DNA from: an uncultured Bacilli bacterium
Lineage (GTDB): Bacteria > Bacillota_I > Bacilli_A > RF39 > UBA660
NCBI GenBank assembly: GCA_934101645.1
Contig: CAKORX010000003.1
Coordinates: 1-64,000 of the forward strand
Length of the DNA: 64,000 nt
Direction of reading: 5' to 3'
Below, piece by piece: positions 1-8,776 of this stretch. The notes beneath the pieces are model-generated. The model was not told the origin of the DNA. It ran no database searches and was given only the letters and a program-made list of their open reading frames with translations. Both the position numbers and the translations under genes were made by a program. How positions within the stretch are numbered: position 1 is the first letter of the stretch; each line of letters opens with the position of its first letter.

Positions 1-1
1 A

Positions 2-90
2 TGGTGCCCGAGGCCGGACTTGAACCGGCACGGGTTTTAATGCCCGCAGGATTTTAAGTCCTGTGCGTCTACCTATTCCGCCACTCGGGC
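2..90 (-). tRNA. tRNA-Leu(UAA)
   Basis: Read on the minus strand, the gene has a 7-bp acceptor stem (GCCCGAG/CTCGGGC), discriminator A and an encoded CCA. The anticodon loop CTTAAAA gives anticodon UAA. The long variable arm is typical of leucine tRNA. It points away from the tRNA cluster that starts at 271. Confidence 0.95.
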
Positions 91-220
91 AGGCACTGTC
101 TTAATTAATAAGACTATTTAATTATAACTTGTTTTTTTTTACTTTGCAATACTTTTTTTGAATATAAGTGAAATAAATGAGTATAATTAAGGTGTTATAG
201 TATTTTTTTTTAAAAGTTAA

Positions 221-250
221 TTGACAAGTTAAAATATTATATGCTATAAT
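221..250 (+). promoter_or_regulatory. Promoter of the Ser-fMet-Asp-Phe tRNA cluster
   Basis: There is a consensus -35 TTGACA (221-226) and a -10 TATAAT (245-250) with an 18-bp spacer. TGC directly before the -10 makes it an extended -10 site. The first tRNA begins about 20 bp downstream. The sequence TATAATCATA recurs in three other strong promoters of the window (10839, 11346 and 49021). Confidence 0.8.
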
Positions 251-270
251 CATATTGCACTTGAAGAAGT

Positions 271-363
271 GGGGGAATACCCAAGTCCGGTTGAAGGGAC
301 TGGTCTTGAAAACCAGGAGGTCGGGTAACCGGCGCAGGGGTTCGAATCCCTTTTCCCCCGCCA
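271..363 (+). tRNA. tRNA-Ser(UGA)
   Basis: Acceptor stem GGGGGAA/TTCCCCC, discriminator G, encoded CCA. Anticodon stem CTGGT/ACCAG closes a loop with anticodon TGA. The long variable arm (GGTCGGG...CCGGC type) fits class II serine tRNA. First gene of a four-tRNA transcription unit. Confidence 0.95.
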
Positions 364-373
364 AGTTAGATAT

Positions 374-451
<78 letters not shown>

Positions 452-453
452 AT

Positions 454-530
454 GGTTCCATAGTGTAGCGGCCTATCACGCTTGCCTGTCACGCAAGAGA
501 TCACGGGTTCAAATCCCGTTGGAACCGCCA
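454..530 (+). tRNA. tRNA-Asp(GUC)
   Basis: Acceptor GGTTCCA/TGGAACC, discriminator G, encoded CCA. Anticodon stem CTTGC/GCAAG around loop CTGTCAC gives GUC. It follows tRNA-fMet after 2 bp, within the same transcript. Confidence 0.95.
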
Positions 531-533
531 TTT

Positions 534-609
<76 letters not shown>

Positions 610-621
610 GAAATGCAAATA

Positions 622-647
622 AAATCCCCATTACTGGGGTTTTTTTG
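622..647 (+). terminator. Intrinsic terminator of the tRNA cluster
   Basis: Stem CCCCA/TGGGG with a 4-nt loop, flanked by an A tract and followed by seven T residues. It sits 12 bp after tRNA-Phe and ends the four-tRNA transcript. The A tract could also serve the convergent gene. Confidence 0.85.
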
Positions 648-653
648 TGGAAA

Positions 654-1157
654 CTATTTGCATTTTATTTGAACGTTATTAACAAATGCTTTAGTAAGTT
701 CGTTTGTTTGACCAGAAACTTTGAATTTTGCAAGATCACCTAAAATAGGTATATTAAAATCATAAAACATAGTAACTCTAAAAATTGTTCCACATGTTAT
801 TGTATTAGTAGTTACTTTAACACAATAAGCATATTTTTCATTTTCTTTGGCAACTTCAATTGCATCACTGTCTAAATTGAAACCATACATTGAATTTGTT
901 CCATCATAACAACGTCCTTTAGCATTATAACTATTATTTTGTAAATATAAATTCATTACAGGTACAGAACCTTTAATTGCTTTGTCAGAAGTGTCAGTGG
1001 TAGTTAATCCTTCATATTTTTCAATAATCGAAGACAATTCATTTTTTGTCTTATAAACTCTCGAATAACTTAATGCCATAACAAGGAAACCGGAAAATAT
1101 TAAAGTGAAACTTATTACAATCATAAATATCCAACTTGATCCAACAGCTTCTCTCAA
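654..1157 (-). CDS. Membrane-anchored TadE-like hypothetical protein
   Basis: About 167 residues. One hydrophobic helix near residues 10-32 is followed by a charged helix ending in NELSSIIEKYEG, then a small extracytoplasmic domain with four cysteines (in RCYDG, YCVKV, TCGTI and the C-terminal IKCK). A hydrophobic helix plus a short amphipathic stretch resembles TadE/TadF-type pseudopilins, which are anchored with the C-terminal part outside. That family link is inference. The frame is open to a GTG at 1166, but that codon lies inside the ribosome-binding site AGGTGAT, so TTG at 1157 is the better start. No other tad genes are nearby. Confidence 0.6.
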   Translation of the reverse strand: MREAVGSSWIFMIVISFTLIFSGFLVMALSYSRVYKTKNELSSIIEKYEGLTTTDTSDKAIKGSVPVMNLYLQNNSYNAKGRCYDGTNSMYGFNLDSDAIEVAKENEKYAYCVKVTTNTITCGTIFRVTMFYDFNIPILGDLAKFKVSGQTNELTKAFVNNVQIKCK

Positions 1158-1232
1158 ACTAATCACCTCTTATTATATTAAGTATAACATAAATCTATTC
1201 AATTATAAATATTTTTGATATAATGAGTATAC

Positions 1233-1306
1233 GCCGAATTAGTTTAATGGTAAAACAAAAGCATGGTAAGCTTTAGCCACAAGTTCAATTCTTGTATTCG
1301 GCACCA
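1233..1306 (+). tRNA. tRNA-Thr(GGU)
   Basis: Acceptor GCCGAAT/ATTCGGC, discriminator A, encoded CCA. Anticodon stem AAAGC/GCTTT closes loop ATGGTAA, giving GGU. The D-stem is weak (GTTT/AAAC) and the variable loop has only 4 nt, but G18G19 and the T-loop TTCAATT are intact, so the gene looks functional. Confidence 0.9.
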
Positions 1307-1347
1307 TTAGTAAATTTGTTCATTTTTCGAACTTTAAATATATTTAT

Positions 1348-1376
1348 TCAGTCAGCAATGAGACTGATTTTTATTT
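1348..1376 (+). terminator. Terminator after tRNA-Thr
   Basis: Stem TCAGTC/GACTGA followed by a T-rich stretch, about 40 bp after tRNA-Thr. Confidence 0.65.
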
Positions 1377-1460
1377 GCATAGAAATATTCTACTAATATA
1401 TAAAAAAAAGATAAGTTGAAAGAAAATGATAAAAAATGGTAAAATTATCTTGGTGGTTTT

Positions 1461-2129
1461 ATGTATTTATATAATAAATTATTAGGTAATGAAGATTTTT
1501 TAAATACCGTAAAAAAAATAGAAAATATTAAATTTATAACAGATGGTAAATGGGATTGGGAGCATGGACTAGGGCATTATAAACGAGTAGCTGAATATGT
1601 ACGAATAATTTTACAACAATTAAAAGCTTCAGAAAGAACAATTGATTTAGGAATGACTGCTGCACTTTTACATGATATTGGTTTATCAAAAGGAGATAAA
1701 ACTAATCATGCTATAGAAAGTAGTAAAAAATTTATTAATTTTATTGATAAAAATGATATAACACAAGATGAAGAAAATATATTAAGACAAGCTATTATGG
1801 ACCATTCAAATGGAAATAACATTGAATCTTTAGTTGGTTTAAGTTTAGTTTTAGCCGATAAATTAGATGCAACTTATCATAGAACCATAAATTCTAGTAT
1901 TCAAGATAAAATGAATAAGGAAATACAAAAGATTCAAAAAGTTGATATAAATATTACAGATAAAGAACTTATAGTACAATATACTACTGATGATAATTTT
2001 GATATTAATGTTTTAAAAGATTGGCCGAAATCATTTACTATTCCATATAAAGTGTCCAAATATTTGAAAAGAAATTATAAATTTATTGTTAATAATATAC
2101 AAATTGATGTTTCAAAACTTATAAATTAA
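1461..2129 (+). CDS. HD-domain phosphohydrolase
   Basis: A 222-residue soluble protein of the HD superfamily, metal-dependent phosphohydrolases that often act on nucleotides. Metal-ligand candidates are visible in order: His39 (GHYKRV), the signature His71-Asp72 (LLHDIG), His83, a later DHSNG histidine, and Asp in LADKLDA. This is close to the YqeK/YedJ-like single-HD layout. The substrate cannot be read from sequence. The start is ATG with GGTGG upstream. The gene stands alone, and the 226 bp after it contain only AT-rich sequence. Confidence 0.85.
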   Translation: MYLYNKLLGNEDFLNTVKKIENIKFITDGKWDWEHGLGHYKRVAEYVRIILQQLKASERTIDLGMTAALLHDIGLSKGDKTNHAIESSKKFINFIDKNDITQDEENILRQAIMDHSNGNNIESLVGLSLVLADKLDATYHRTINSSIQDKMNKEIQKIQKVDINITDKELIVQYTTDDNFDINVLKDWPKSFTIPYKVSKYLKRNYKFIVNNIQIDVSKLIN

Positions 2130-2355
2130 AAATATGTTATTAGAACAAAAAAAGTATACTTAAATTAAATATTTTTATCGTCATTATGATTATGTAATTT
2201 TTTTAAACAGTCAAGTAATTACAAAGAATAAAATTGATTTTTTTAAATAAAATTAACTAGATGTATTAACTAATTATTCGCATATTATAAAAAATAATGT
2301 ATTAAATACTAAAAAAATATGATATTATTGTAGATAACAAAGGGAGGTTTAACGT

Positions 2356-3513
2356 ATGAACAAATTAGAGTTTAAAGAAGTCTTGAATGCATTTGGTATT
2401 AATAATCATTTGATGGATACTAATGGAAGATATGGATCAAAAGAAGAAATACATTTTTGGAATAATATAGCGTTATATTTTGGTGGAAGTTTCTACACAG
2501 TAGTTATGGGCAAAATTCCTTTAGAAGTTGCTAATATTATTTATGAAAAATACCCAGATAATCAACATAATATAAGAGTTGATGGTGGCGAAAGTGATTA
2601 TGTTCCAAATGAACATGCAGTTGATAGCCAATATGAACAAGAACTTCAAGAAAATGCCAAACAAAATCTCGCTGCTGAGATTTTCTTAAAAAGATGCCAA
2701 AGAGCTCAAGAACAAATGCAAAAAAGAAGCGATGAAGGAAAATATATTAAAAAATATCACATCGATTCTAAAGAGGGTCTTGTTATTTTCTTATCAGAAT
2801 TAAATGATTACTATGCAAGAAAGCAAGGTTTGCCAGAAATAAATGTTCAGAGATATGATGAAATAATAGCATCTGTTAACGCAGGAATTTTAAAGAAGGT
2901 AAATCCGTGCATTACTACATATGACTGGATGTGTGCTGATAAGCAATATGGTAAAGAATTTTTCTATAATGTTTCTAGAAGTAGACAAACCCCTTTAGGA
3001 AAAGACTTTAGAGAACTTATTGAACAATTTGATAAGACAGTTAATCCCTACATGGATGATAGTATTGAGTTAGATTCACTTGATAGTTATTTACAAAAGA
3101 TAAATATTGAAGCAAATGCTTATGATGAAGTAGATGGAATGTACAGAGAAAATTGTTGCAACATTGTAATAAGACCTAAAGATAGTGATAGTGAGGTTGA
3201 ATTTCGCAGAAAACCAAATGGCTTTTTTTCACAATTAACATATGTGTTTGGTCCTGGTGATTATATGCTTGTACTTCATTACTGTGCTAATTACGACGAA
3301 TATATTTCTATCAATTATTTTGGAGCTAATTCACAAAGAAAAATAAAATTAAAGTATAATGTTCATCAAATTAATCGAGGACAATTCGGCGAACTTTCTA
3401 AAGAAGAAAGTGATCAAATGTCTTTTGTTTATGAAGAGCTAGCTAAGGCTGTACAATTAGCTTCTACAATTACAATTGATAAAATGCAAAAACCAGATAT
3501 TCAAAGAGGCTAG
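2356..3513 (+). CDS. Uncharacterised 385-aa protein
   Basis: Strong ribosome-binding site (GGGAGGTTT) before ATG. I do not recognise a family. There is no signal peptide and no membrane segment. The N-terminal part (about 1-70) is compact and aromatic-rich. Residues about 95-130 form a charged helical stretch rich in Gln, Glu and Lys (EQELQENAKQ...RAQEQMQKRS). The C-terminal half is mixed alpha/beta, with one histidine-cysteine cluster (LHYCANY) and one Cys-Cys pair (ENCCN). It is monocistronic with its own terminator. The composition looks native to the host. Confidence 0.75.
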   Translation: MNKLEFKEVLNAFGINNHLMDTNGRYGSKEEIHFWNNIALYFGGSFYTVVMGKIPLEVANIIYEKYPDNQHNIRVDGGESDYVPNEHAVDSQYEQELQENAKQNLAAEIFLKRCQRAQEQMQKRSDEGKYIKKYHIDSKEGLVIFLSELNDYYARKQGLPEINVQRYDEIIASVNAGILKKVNPCITTYDWMCADKQYGKEFFYNVSRSRQTPLGKDFRELIEQFDKTVNPYMDDSIELDSLDSYLQKINIEANAYDEVDGMYRENCCNIVIRPKDSDSEVEFRRKPNGFFSQLTYVFGPGDYMLVLHYCANYDEYISINYFGANSQRKIKLKYNVHQINRGQFGELSKEESDQMSFVYEELAKAVQLASTITIDKMQKPDIQRG

Positions 3514-3517
3514 TTAA

Positions 3518-3546
3518 ACAAGTTAGAAAAAATAACTTGTTTTTTT
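3518..3546 (+). terminator. Intrinsic terminator
   Basis: Perfect 8-bp stem ACAAGTTA/TAACTTGT with a 7-nt A-rich loop and six T residues. It ends the 2356 gene. Confidence 0.85.
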
Positions 3547-3621
3547 ATAATTTGATTTTTATTAAACATTTAAAGTAGGCAATTTATGATATAATTATTT
3601 TAAATTTTATGGAGGTAAAAA

Positions 3622-5361
3622 ATGCAGTGGGATTTACAAGAAATATTTGTTTCAGATGAAGCATTTTATAATTCAATAGACGAAGTAAAAAAACTATTGG
3701 ATGACATAAAAAAATATCAAAATATCAAATTGGACTCTAATTTACTTCTTAGTTTGCTAGATGAAAAATGGTATATAAAAAAACTTAGTAATAAAATTTT
3801 ACTTTATGGTTCATTAATGTATTATAAAAATATAAGTGATGAAAAATGCATAAAGCTTAAAGAAACTGCGGAAGTTTTTGATAGTCATGTGAATACTGAA
3901 TTGAAATTTATTGACAAAAAAATAATAGATTTAGGTTTAAAAAAAGTTAACTCTTTTATTTCACATAATTCGAAATTAAATGCCTACAAATTATCAATTA
4001 AAAATTTATTTAGACTTGAAAAACATGTTGTGACACAAAAGGCTAATCAAGAGATAAAAAATAATAATGATATTATAAATAATCAGATAAATATTTATAA
4101 TAATCTTCTTAGGGATATTAATTATGGAAATATAATTGTTAACAAAGAAAATATAAATATAACATCATCAAATTTTTCTAAGTACATTTCATCTAGAGAT
4201 AGAAAAGTGAGAAAGCAAGCTTATTTTTCTGTTAATAGTGCTTTTGAAAATGAGACTGATAGTTTTGCAAATGTGATAAATATAATTTATGAAAAAAGAA
4301 TAAATAATGCTATTTTAGAAAAATATAATTCTGTATTAGAGAAAGTGTTGTATGAAGAAAATATTAATCCTAAAATTATAAAAAGATTAATTAAATCTGT
4401 ACATCAAAATCTTCCTCTTATTCAAAAATATTTAAGAATTAAAGCTGATTTATTGGAGATAAATAAACCACATTTATATGACTTTGGAGTTCCTTTAGAT
4501 AGTAATTTAAAAATTAAATATTCGCTAGAAGAGGCAAAAACTATAATTGTAAATGCTTTAGAACCTTTAGGAGAACATTATACAGATGTTGTAAAAAAAC
4601 TCTTTAATGGTCATATAGATGCAGATTTAAATGAAAGTAAACATCAATCAATAACATTTTCTTGGAATACATACTCATTTTTGAATTTTAGAGGTTCATA
4701 CATTGATTTAAAAAATCTTATTCATGAAATTGGTCATATTGTTAATTATTATTTATCACAAAAAAGTCAACCATTCATTTATGAAGATAGTGCAATATTT
4801 GTAGGAGAAACCGCGTCAATAGTAAATGAAATTTTATTAAACAGATATTTATATAAAACTGCCAGTAAAAAGGAAGAGAAAATATTTTATTTGAGTAAAG
4901 AAATAGAAAATTATTTTACTTCTGTTTTTAAGCAAACAATGTATACTGAATTTGAAAATGATTTATATAGTATTAAAAGTAAAACTATTTTAACATCAGA
5001 AATTTTATGCAAAAGATACTATAAAATCATAAAAAAATATTATGGTAAAAACATTATTTATGATAAGATAGCAAGTGTTGAATGGACAAGATTAGGACAC
5101 TTATATCGTCATAGTTATTATCCATATAAATATGCTACAGGCTTAATAATGGCAAGTGTGGTTGTAGACTCACTAACTAATAAAAAAACTTTGTCAATTG
5201 ATGATTATATTAAGTTTTTATCTTTGGGTAGTAGTATGTATTCCTTAGATTTATTAAAAATATTAAATATTGATTTATTAAATACTGATATAATAGATTC
5301 TGGTTTTAACGTACTAGCAAATGATTTAGAAAAACTTGAAAAAATAATATTTTTTGAATAA
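3622..5361 (+). CDS. pepF: Oligoendopeptidase F-type M3 zinc metallopeptidase
   Basis: A 579-residue cytosolic peptidase of the M3B family, which cleaves oligopeptides of roughly 5-20 residues. The zinc motif is IHEIGHIV, with His368 and His372 as ligands and Glu369 as catalytic base. The third ligand Glu lies in the following helix (FVGETASIVNE). The C-terminal GHLYRHSYYPYKYATG segment is the conserved substrate-positioning loop of PepF (tyrosine and histidine). The length fits the family's 560-600 residues. The start ATG is fixed by GGAGG 6 bp upstream. Monocistronic. Confidence 0.9.
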   Translation: MQWDLQEIFVSDEAFYNSIDEVKKLLDDIKKYQNIKLDSNLLLSLLDEKWYIKKLSNKILLYGSLMYYKNISDEKCIKLKETAEVFDSHVNTELKFIDKKIIDLGLKKVNSFISHNSKLNAYKLSIKNLFRLEKHVVTQKANQEIKNNNDIINNQINIYNNLLRDINYGNIIVNKENINITSSNFSKYISSRDRKVRKQAYFSVNSAFENETDSFANVINIIYEKRINNAILEKYNSVLEKVLYEENINPKIIKRLIKSVHQNLPLIQKYLRIKADLLEINKPHLYDFGVPLDSNLKIKYSLEEAKTIIVNALEPLGEHYTDVVKKLFNGHIDADLNESKHQSITFSWNTYSFLNFRGSYIDLKNLIHEIGHIVNYYLSQKSQPFIYEDSAIFVGETASIVNEILLNRYLYKTASKKEEKIFYLSKEIENYFTSVFKQTMYTEFENDLYSIKSKTILTSEILCKRYYKIIKKYYGKNIIYDKIASVEWTRLGHLYRHSYYPYKYATGLIMASVVVDSLTNKKTLSIDDYIKFLSLGSSMYSLDLLKILNIDLLNTDIIDSGFNVLANDLEKLEKIIFFE

Positions 5362-5428
5362 CTTTATTGTACAATAAAATATTGAAAATAAAATTTTATT
5401 CTAATATAATATGTGTAAGAAGGTATAT

Positions 5429-6148
5429 ATGGAAAATAAATTAAAGCACTTAGCGATAATAATGGATGGCAATGGAAGATGGGCTCAAAAAAGAGGCATG
5501 AAGCGCAGTATGGGACATAAGAAGGGTTCAGAAACCCTTGAGAAGATAGCACTTCATATTAATGAACTTGGTATAAATGTTTTAAGCGTTTATGCATTTT
5601 CTACTGATAATTTTAAAAGAAGTAAAGAGGAAGTTGATTATTTGATGGACCTTTTTATTGAAATGTTTAATAAAAAACTTAAAAAGTTAATAGATAGAGG
5701 CGTTAAAGTAGTTTTTAGTGGAAGCAAAGATAATTTAAGAAGTGATGTTGTATCTGCGATGGATAATATTGTAAATAAGACTAAAGATAACTTGGGTACA
5801 ATTTTAAATATTTGTTTGAATTATGGTGGCCAAGAAGAAATTATTAGAGCTGCAGAAAAATATCATGACGATTTAGTTAATAATGTAGTTAGCAAAAATG
5901 ATATTAATAGAGATAATTTTTACAGGTATATGGATAATGATTTACCACCAATTGATATATTAATAAGAACTGGTGGAGATCATAGATTAAGTAACTTTAT
6001 GCTTTATGAACTTACTTATGCAGAAATATATTTTATAGATACATTATTTCCAGATTTAAATAACAAAGAAATAGATAATATAATAAATTCTTTTTATCAT
6101 AAAGACAGAAGATTCGGAGGTATAAATGAAAAGAAAACAAATAGTTGA
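5429..6148 (+). CDS. uppS: Undecaprenyl diphosphate synthase
   Basis: Cis-prenyltransferase that extends farnesyl diphosphate with isopentenyl diphosphate to the C55 lipid carrier of cell-wall synthesis. The opening IIMDGNGRWA carries the catalytic Asp of motif I. SVYAFSTDNFKR and the C-terminal RTGGDHRLSNFM...AEIYFIDTLFPD blocks are family signatures. In the last block the usual RTSGE reads RTGGD, a mild deviation. An in-frame ATG lies 18 bp upstream, but AGAAGG at 5417-5422 fixes this start (239 aa). Its 3' end overlaps a DUF308-like gene by 23 bp. cdsA, the usual follower, is 18 kb away. Confidence 0.93.
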   Translation: MENKLKHLAIIMDGNGRWAQKRGMKRSMGHKKGSETLEKIALHINELGINVLSVYAFSTDNFKRSKEEVDYLMDLFIEMFNKKLKKLIDRGVKVVFSGSKDNLRSDVVSAMDNIVNKTKDNLGTILNICLNYGGQEEIIRAAEKYHDDLVNNVVSKNDINRDNFYRYMDNDLPPIDILIRTGGDHRLSNFMLYELTYAEIYFIDTLFPDLNNKEIDNIINSFYHKDRRFGGINEKKTNS

Positions 6149-6653
6149 TTTAATTACTGCAGTAACACTTATTATAGTGGGTAGTATATTACTTATTTTC
6201 CCATTACTTAAAATAGTTAATGTAAAATATATTTTTATGGGAGTTTTATCTTTTTATGGAGTAATGAATTTAATTCAATATTTACTTACCACTAAATCAA
6301 AAGATTATGAAGGACTATTTACTATGATAGCAAGTATTATTACTCTTGTTATTTTAGGACTTGTTAATGTTGAAAAAAATCCATTAAATTTAGCACTTAC
6401 TTTATTTGTTTGGATTACATTAATGAGTTTAATAAAACTTAAAAAATGTGACTATTATCATGATAGGCATAAAAAAATTTATATATTAAGAATTATAACT
6501 TTGATATTATTTGTTTTAACTGGTTTATTATGTACAATAAATTTATATTATGAACCTTCGGTACAAGTATTAGTATTAGGTTTTTTCTATTTTATTCATG
6601 GAATATTAGAACTAATAGACCCAATTACAAATTATTTAATTAGTGAAAGATAG
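6126..6653 (+). CDS. DUF308/HdeD-like multipass membrane protein
   Basis: 175 residues, about six hydrophobic helices arranged as hairpins, with few charged residues outside a short basic loop (LKKCDYYHDRHKK). The pattern fits the DUF308/HdeD-like family, whose biochemical role is poorly known. Its GGAGGT ribosome-binding site and start lie inside uppS, so the two are translationally coupled. A second member of the same broad family is at 42572. Confidence 0.65.
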   Translation: MKRKQIVDLITAVTLIIVGSILLIFPLLKIVNVKYIFMGVLSFYGVMNLIQYLLTTKSKDYEGLFTMIASIITLVILGLVNVEKNPLNLALTLFVWITLMSLIKLKKCDYYHDRHKKIYILRIITLILFVLTGLLCTINLYYEPSVQVLVLGFFYFIHGILELIDPITNYLISER

Positions 6654-6698
6654 TTCTAACTTTAAAGTATTTTCATATATATTATTATGGAGGAAAAT

Positions 6699-6959
6699 AT
6701 GGAAATATTAAAAGTAGGATCTAAATCAAATCCAAGTAAAGTTGCGGGAGCAATAGCTAACATATTTCGTGAAAATAGAACAGTTGAAGTGCAAACTGTT
6801 GGAGCTGGAAGTCTAAATCAAGCAATAAAAGCATTAGCAATAGCAAGAGGTTTTGTAGCACCAATGGGGGATAATTTGGTTGCCATTCCAGCATTTTCAG
6901 ATATAGAAATAGGCGGTGAAAAGAAAACTGCTATTAAGCTTATAATCGAGTCAAAATAA
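6699..6959 (+). CDS. spoVS: Stage V sporulation protein S
   Basis: 86 residues, the exact family length. The sequence opens MEILKVGSKS and carries the conserved SVS-fold core (KVAGAIAN, VGAGSLNQAIKALAIARG, PAFSDIEI). In Bacillus SpoVS acts at the septation and coat stages and is an Alba-like nucleic-acid-binding fold. The ATG at 6687 lies before the GGAGG site, so the ATG at 6699 is the start. Monocistronic, with a terminator that overlaps the stop codon. Confidence 0.93.
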   Translation: MEILKVGSKSNPSKVAGAIANIFRENRTVEVQTVGAGSLNQAIKALAIARGFVAPMGDNLVAIPAFSDIEIGGEKKTAIKLIIESK

Positions 6960-6975
6960 ACTCGATTTTTTTTTA
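6944..6975 (+). terminator. spoVS terminator overlapping the stop codon
   Basis: Stem AATCGAGT/ACTCGATT with the TAA stop in the loop, followed by nine T residues. Confidence 0.85.
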
Positions 6976-7055
6976 CATATTTTTACGAATAATTATAAAT
7001 ATATAATAATTATTTTTTCTAAAATGTGATATCATTATAAAGTAGGTGATATAAA

Positions 7056-7361
7056 ATGGATTTAGCAATATTAATTTTACTTGTGGTATTAACAATAATT
7101 TTTATGAGAAAATTTAGCAATGTAGTTTATGTAATATGTATAGTAGATATCTTTTTAAGAATACTTGATAGATTAGAAAAACTATTAAATGTTAGTGAAT
7201 TTTCTGTTTTAGTTAATAAATATTTTCATGACTCAATTTTAGATATTGCAGGAACTTACACAACGGGAATAGTTTATACAATTATATGCTGGCTAGTTTT
7301 AGCTATATACATAGTATTTTTATATTACGTTATAAGAACTTTTTTCAGAAAGAAAAAATAA
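7056..7361 (+). CDS. Small membrane protein, unknown function
   Basis: 101 residues with two clear transmembrane helices (about 2-16 and 72-96), a shorter hydrophobic stretch at 22-36 and a basic C-terminus (RTFFRKKK). Ribosome-binding site AGGTGAT. No recognised domain. It converges with the 7372-7746 gene over a shared terminator. Confidence 0.6.
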   Translation: MDLAILILLVVLTIIFMRKFSNVVYVICIVDIFLRILDRLEKLLNVSEFSVLVNKYFHDSILDIAGTYTTGIVYTIICWLVLAIYIVFLYYVIRTFFRKKK

Positions 7362-7387
7362 AAAAGGAATTTTAATTTCCTTTTTTT
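7361..7387. terminator. Bidirectional terminator
   Basis: AAAAGGAA/TTCCTTTT stem with A and T tracts on both sides, placed between two convergent small membrane-protein genes, so it can serve both. Confidence 0.8.
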
Positions 7388-7746
7388 GTGTTTTTACCAA
7401 GAATACTTCCTATTATAGAACTTGCCATTAATATTAAATAGTAAAGTAAAATACTTATTTTTATATTTCTTATGAAAAATATTAAAGTTATAATAAATAG
7501 ACTACATAAAAGCAAGCTTCCATTTATAATACCCTCGACAAAACCTTTTTTTGTAGTGTTTTTACCTTTTTTAAACGATAAATAAAAGAATAGTGATATA
7601 TTTACTACAAATGATAAAAGATTTGTTATATAACTATTTAAACCAATTAAATTTAAAAGGCCTAAAATAAATGCTAAGGATAATTCAATTAATATAAAAA
7701 CCCCTATATATTTTCCATATTTTAATAATTTTTTAATAACAATCAC
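7372..7746 (-). CDS. TIGR04086/YrzE-like four-helix membrane protein
   Basis: 124 residues with four hydrophobic helices separated by short loops, one of them basic (SFKKGKNTTKKGFVEG). Overall length and the KGFVEGIINGSLL motif after helix 2 resemble the TIGR04086 (YrzE) family, which in Firmicutes often lies near the yajC/secDF region. Here no such neighbours exist, so the family call is tentative. The start is GTG or ATG just after a GGTGATT site. Confidence 0.5.
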   Translation of the reverse strand: MIVIKKLLKYGKYIGVFILIELSLAFILGLLNLIGLNSYITNLLSFVVNISLFFYLSFKKGKNTTKKGFVEGIINGSLLLCSLFIITLIFFIRNIKISILLYYLILMASSIIGSILGKNTKKGN

Positions 7747-7811
7747 CTAATAAAAGATATGATTTGTTTAAAATAATATTACTTTGTCCATAATATAAAT
7801 AGGTGATAAAA

Positions 7812-8450
7812 TTGGTTTTATTTAAAGTTGTTATCAGAACATTATTTTTTTATTTTTTTATTACAATATCATATAGGCTTATGGGTAAAAGAGAAGTGGG
7901 ACAACTTGGTGTAATTGATTTAATTGTGTCAATATTAATAGCAGAACTTGTGGCTATTTCGATAGAAAATCATTCTGATCCTATGTATTTAACGGTTATT
8001 CCTATAGGACTTTTAGTATTTTTAGAAATTGCATTAGCATTTATTTCTATTAAAAATAGAAAACTACGTTTGATTTTAGATGGAAAGCCATCACTAATTA
8101 TTACAAATGGCAAAATAAATTATCATGAAATGATAAAACAAAGGTATACTTTAGATGATTTACTTTTATCGCTAAGACAAAAAGAAATTAGAGAAATAAA
8201 TGAAGTTGAATACGCTTTTTTAGAGCCTAATGGTAAACTTTCAATTTTTAAATATAAACCACTTAAAAAAAGTATTTATCCAATGCCAGTCATTTTAGAT
8301 GGCAAAATAGATTATGATGCTTTAAAACATATTAGAAAAAATGAAAATTACTTAAAAAATGTATTAAGTGAAAGTAATCTTTCTTTGAAAGAAGTATTTT
8401 ATGCTTTTTATAAAAATAAAAAAATTTATATAATAAAAAAAAGTAGTTAG
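7812..8450 (+). CDS. YetF-like (DUF421) membrane protein
   Basis: About 212 residues. Three N-terminal transmembrane helices contain the family signature YRLMGKREVGQL followed by DLIVSILIAELVA. A cytoplasmic alpha/beta domain follows, with PSLIITNGKINYHEM and LDDLLLSLRQKEI. The family includes Bacillus YetF/YdfS/YrbG and is linked to the spore membrane (SpoVA-like 2Duf proteins). TTG at 7812 has AGGTGAT at optimal distance, while the GTG at 7803 lies inside that site. The 3' end overlaps the convergent DUF1653 gene by 4 bp. Confidence 0.85.
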   Translation: MVLFKVVIRTLFFYFFITISYRLMGKREVGQLGVIDLIVSILIAELVAISIENHSDPMYLTVIPIGLLVFLEIALAFISIKNRKLRLILDGKPSLIITNGKINYHEMIKQRYTLDDLLLSLRQKEIREINEVEYAFLEPNGKLSIFKYKPLKKSIYPMPVILDGKIDYDALKHIRKNENYLKNVLSESNLSLKEVFYAFYKNKKIYIIKKSS

Positions 8451-8686
8451 TCTACTTTTTCAAAACGATACTCTTGTACTGCATTTGGATATTTTTCTTT
8501 GTCAACTTTTGAAGTGAAGTTATCATATGGTCTTACCCATATTTTTCCATCGTGATTTGATTTGTAAATAACAAGTTTACGTGGATTACCATCACTATCA
8601 TTAATTTCACTATCATATCCAATAAATAAAACTTTATAAACGTTTCCTTTAAAATGTTTATAGGTTTTGTTTTCTTCAACTATCAT
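8447..8686 (-). CDS. DUF1653 domain protein
   Basis: 79 residues covering a single DUF1653 domain. The conserved KHFKGNVYKVLFIGYDSE opening and the KIWVRPYDNF...KVD motif are visible. It is a small beta-rich fold of unknown function. RBS AGGGTGAT precedes the ATG. An insertion NDSDGNPRK before LVIYKS makes the central loop slightly longer than usual. Confidence 0.8.
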   Translation of the reverse strand: MIVEENKTYKHFKGNVYKVLFIGYDSEINDSDGNPRKLVIYKSNHDGKIWVRPYDNFTSKVDKEKYPNAVQEYRFEKVD

Positions 8687-8776
8687 TATTTATCACCCTA
8701 GTAATAATTATACATTTTTCACTTTAAAATATCAATTTTTTATTATATAATTGATTATAGAAAGTAGGTTGATTAT

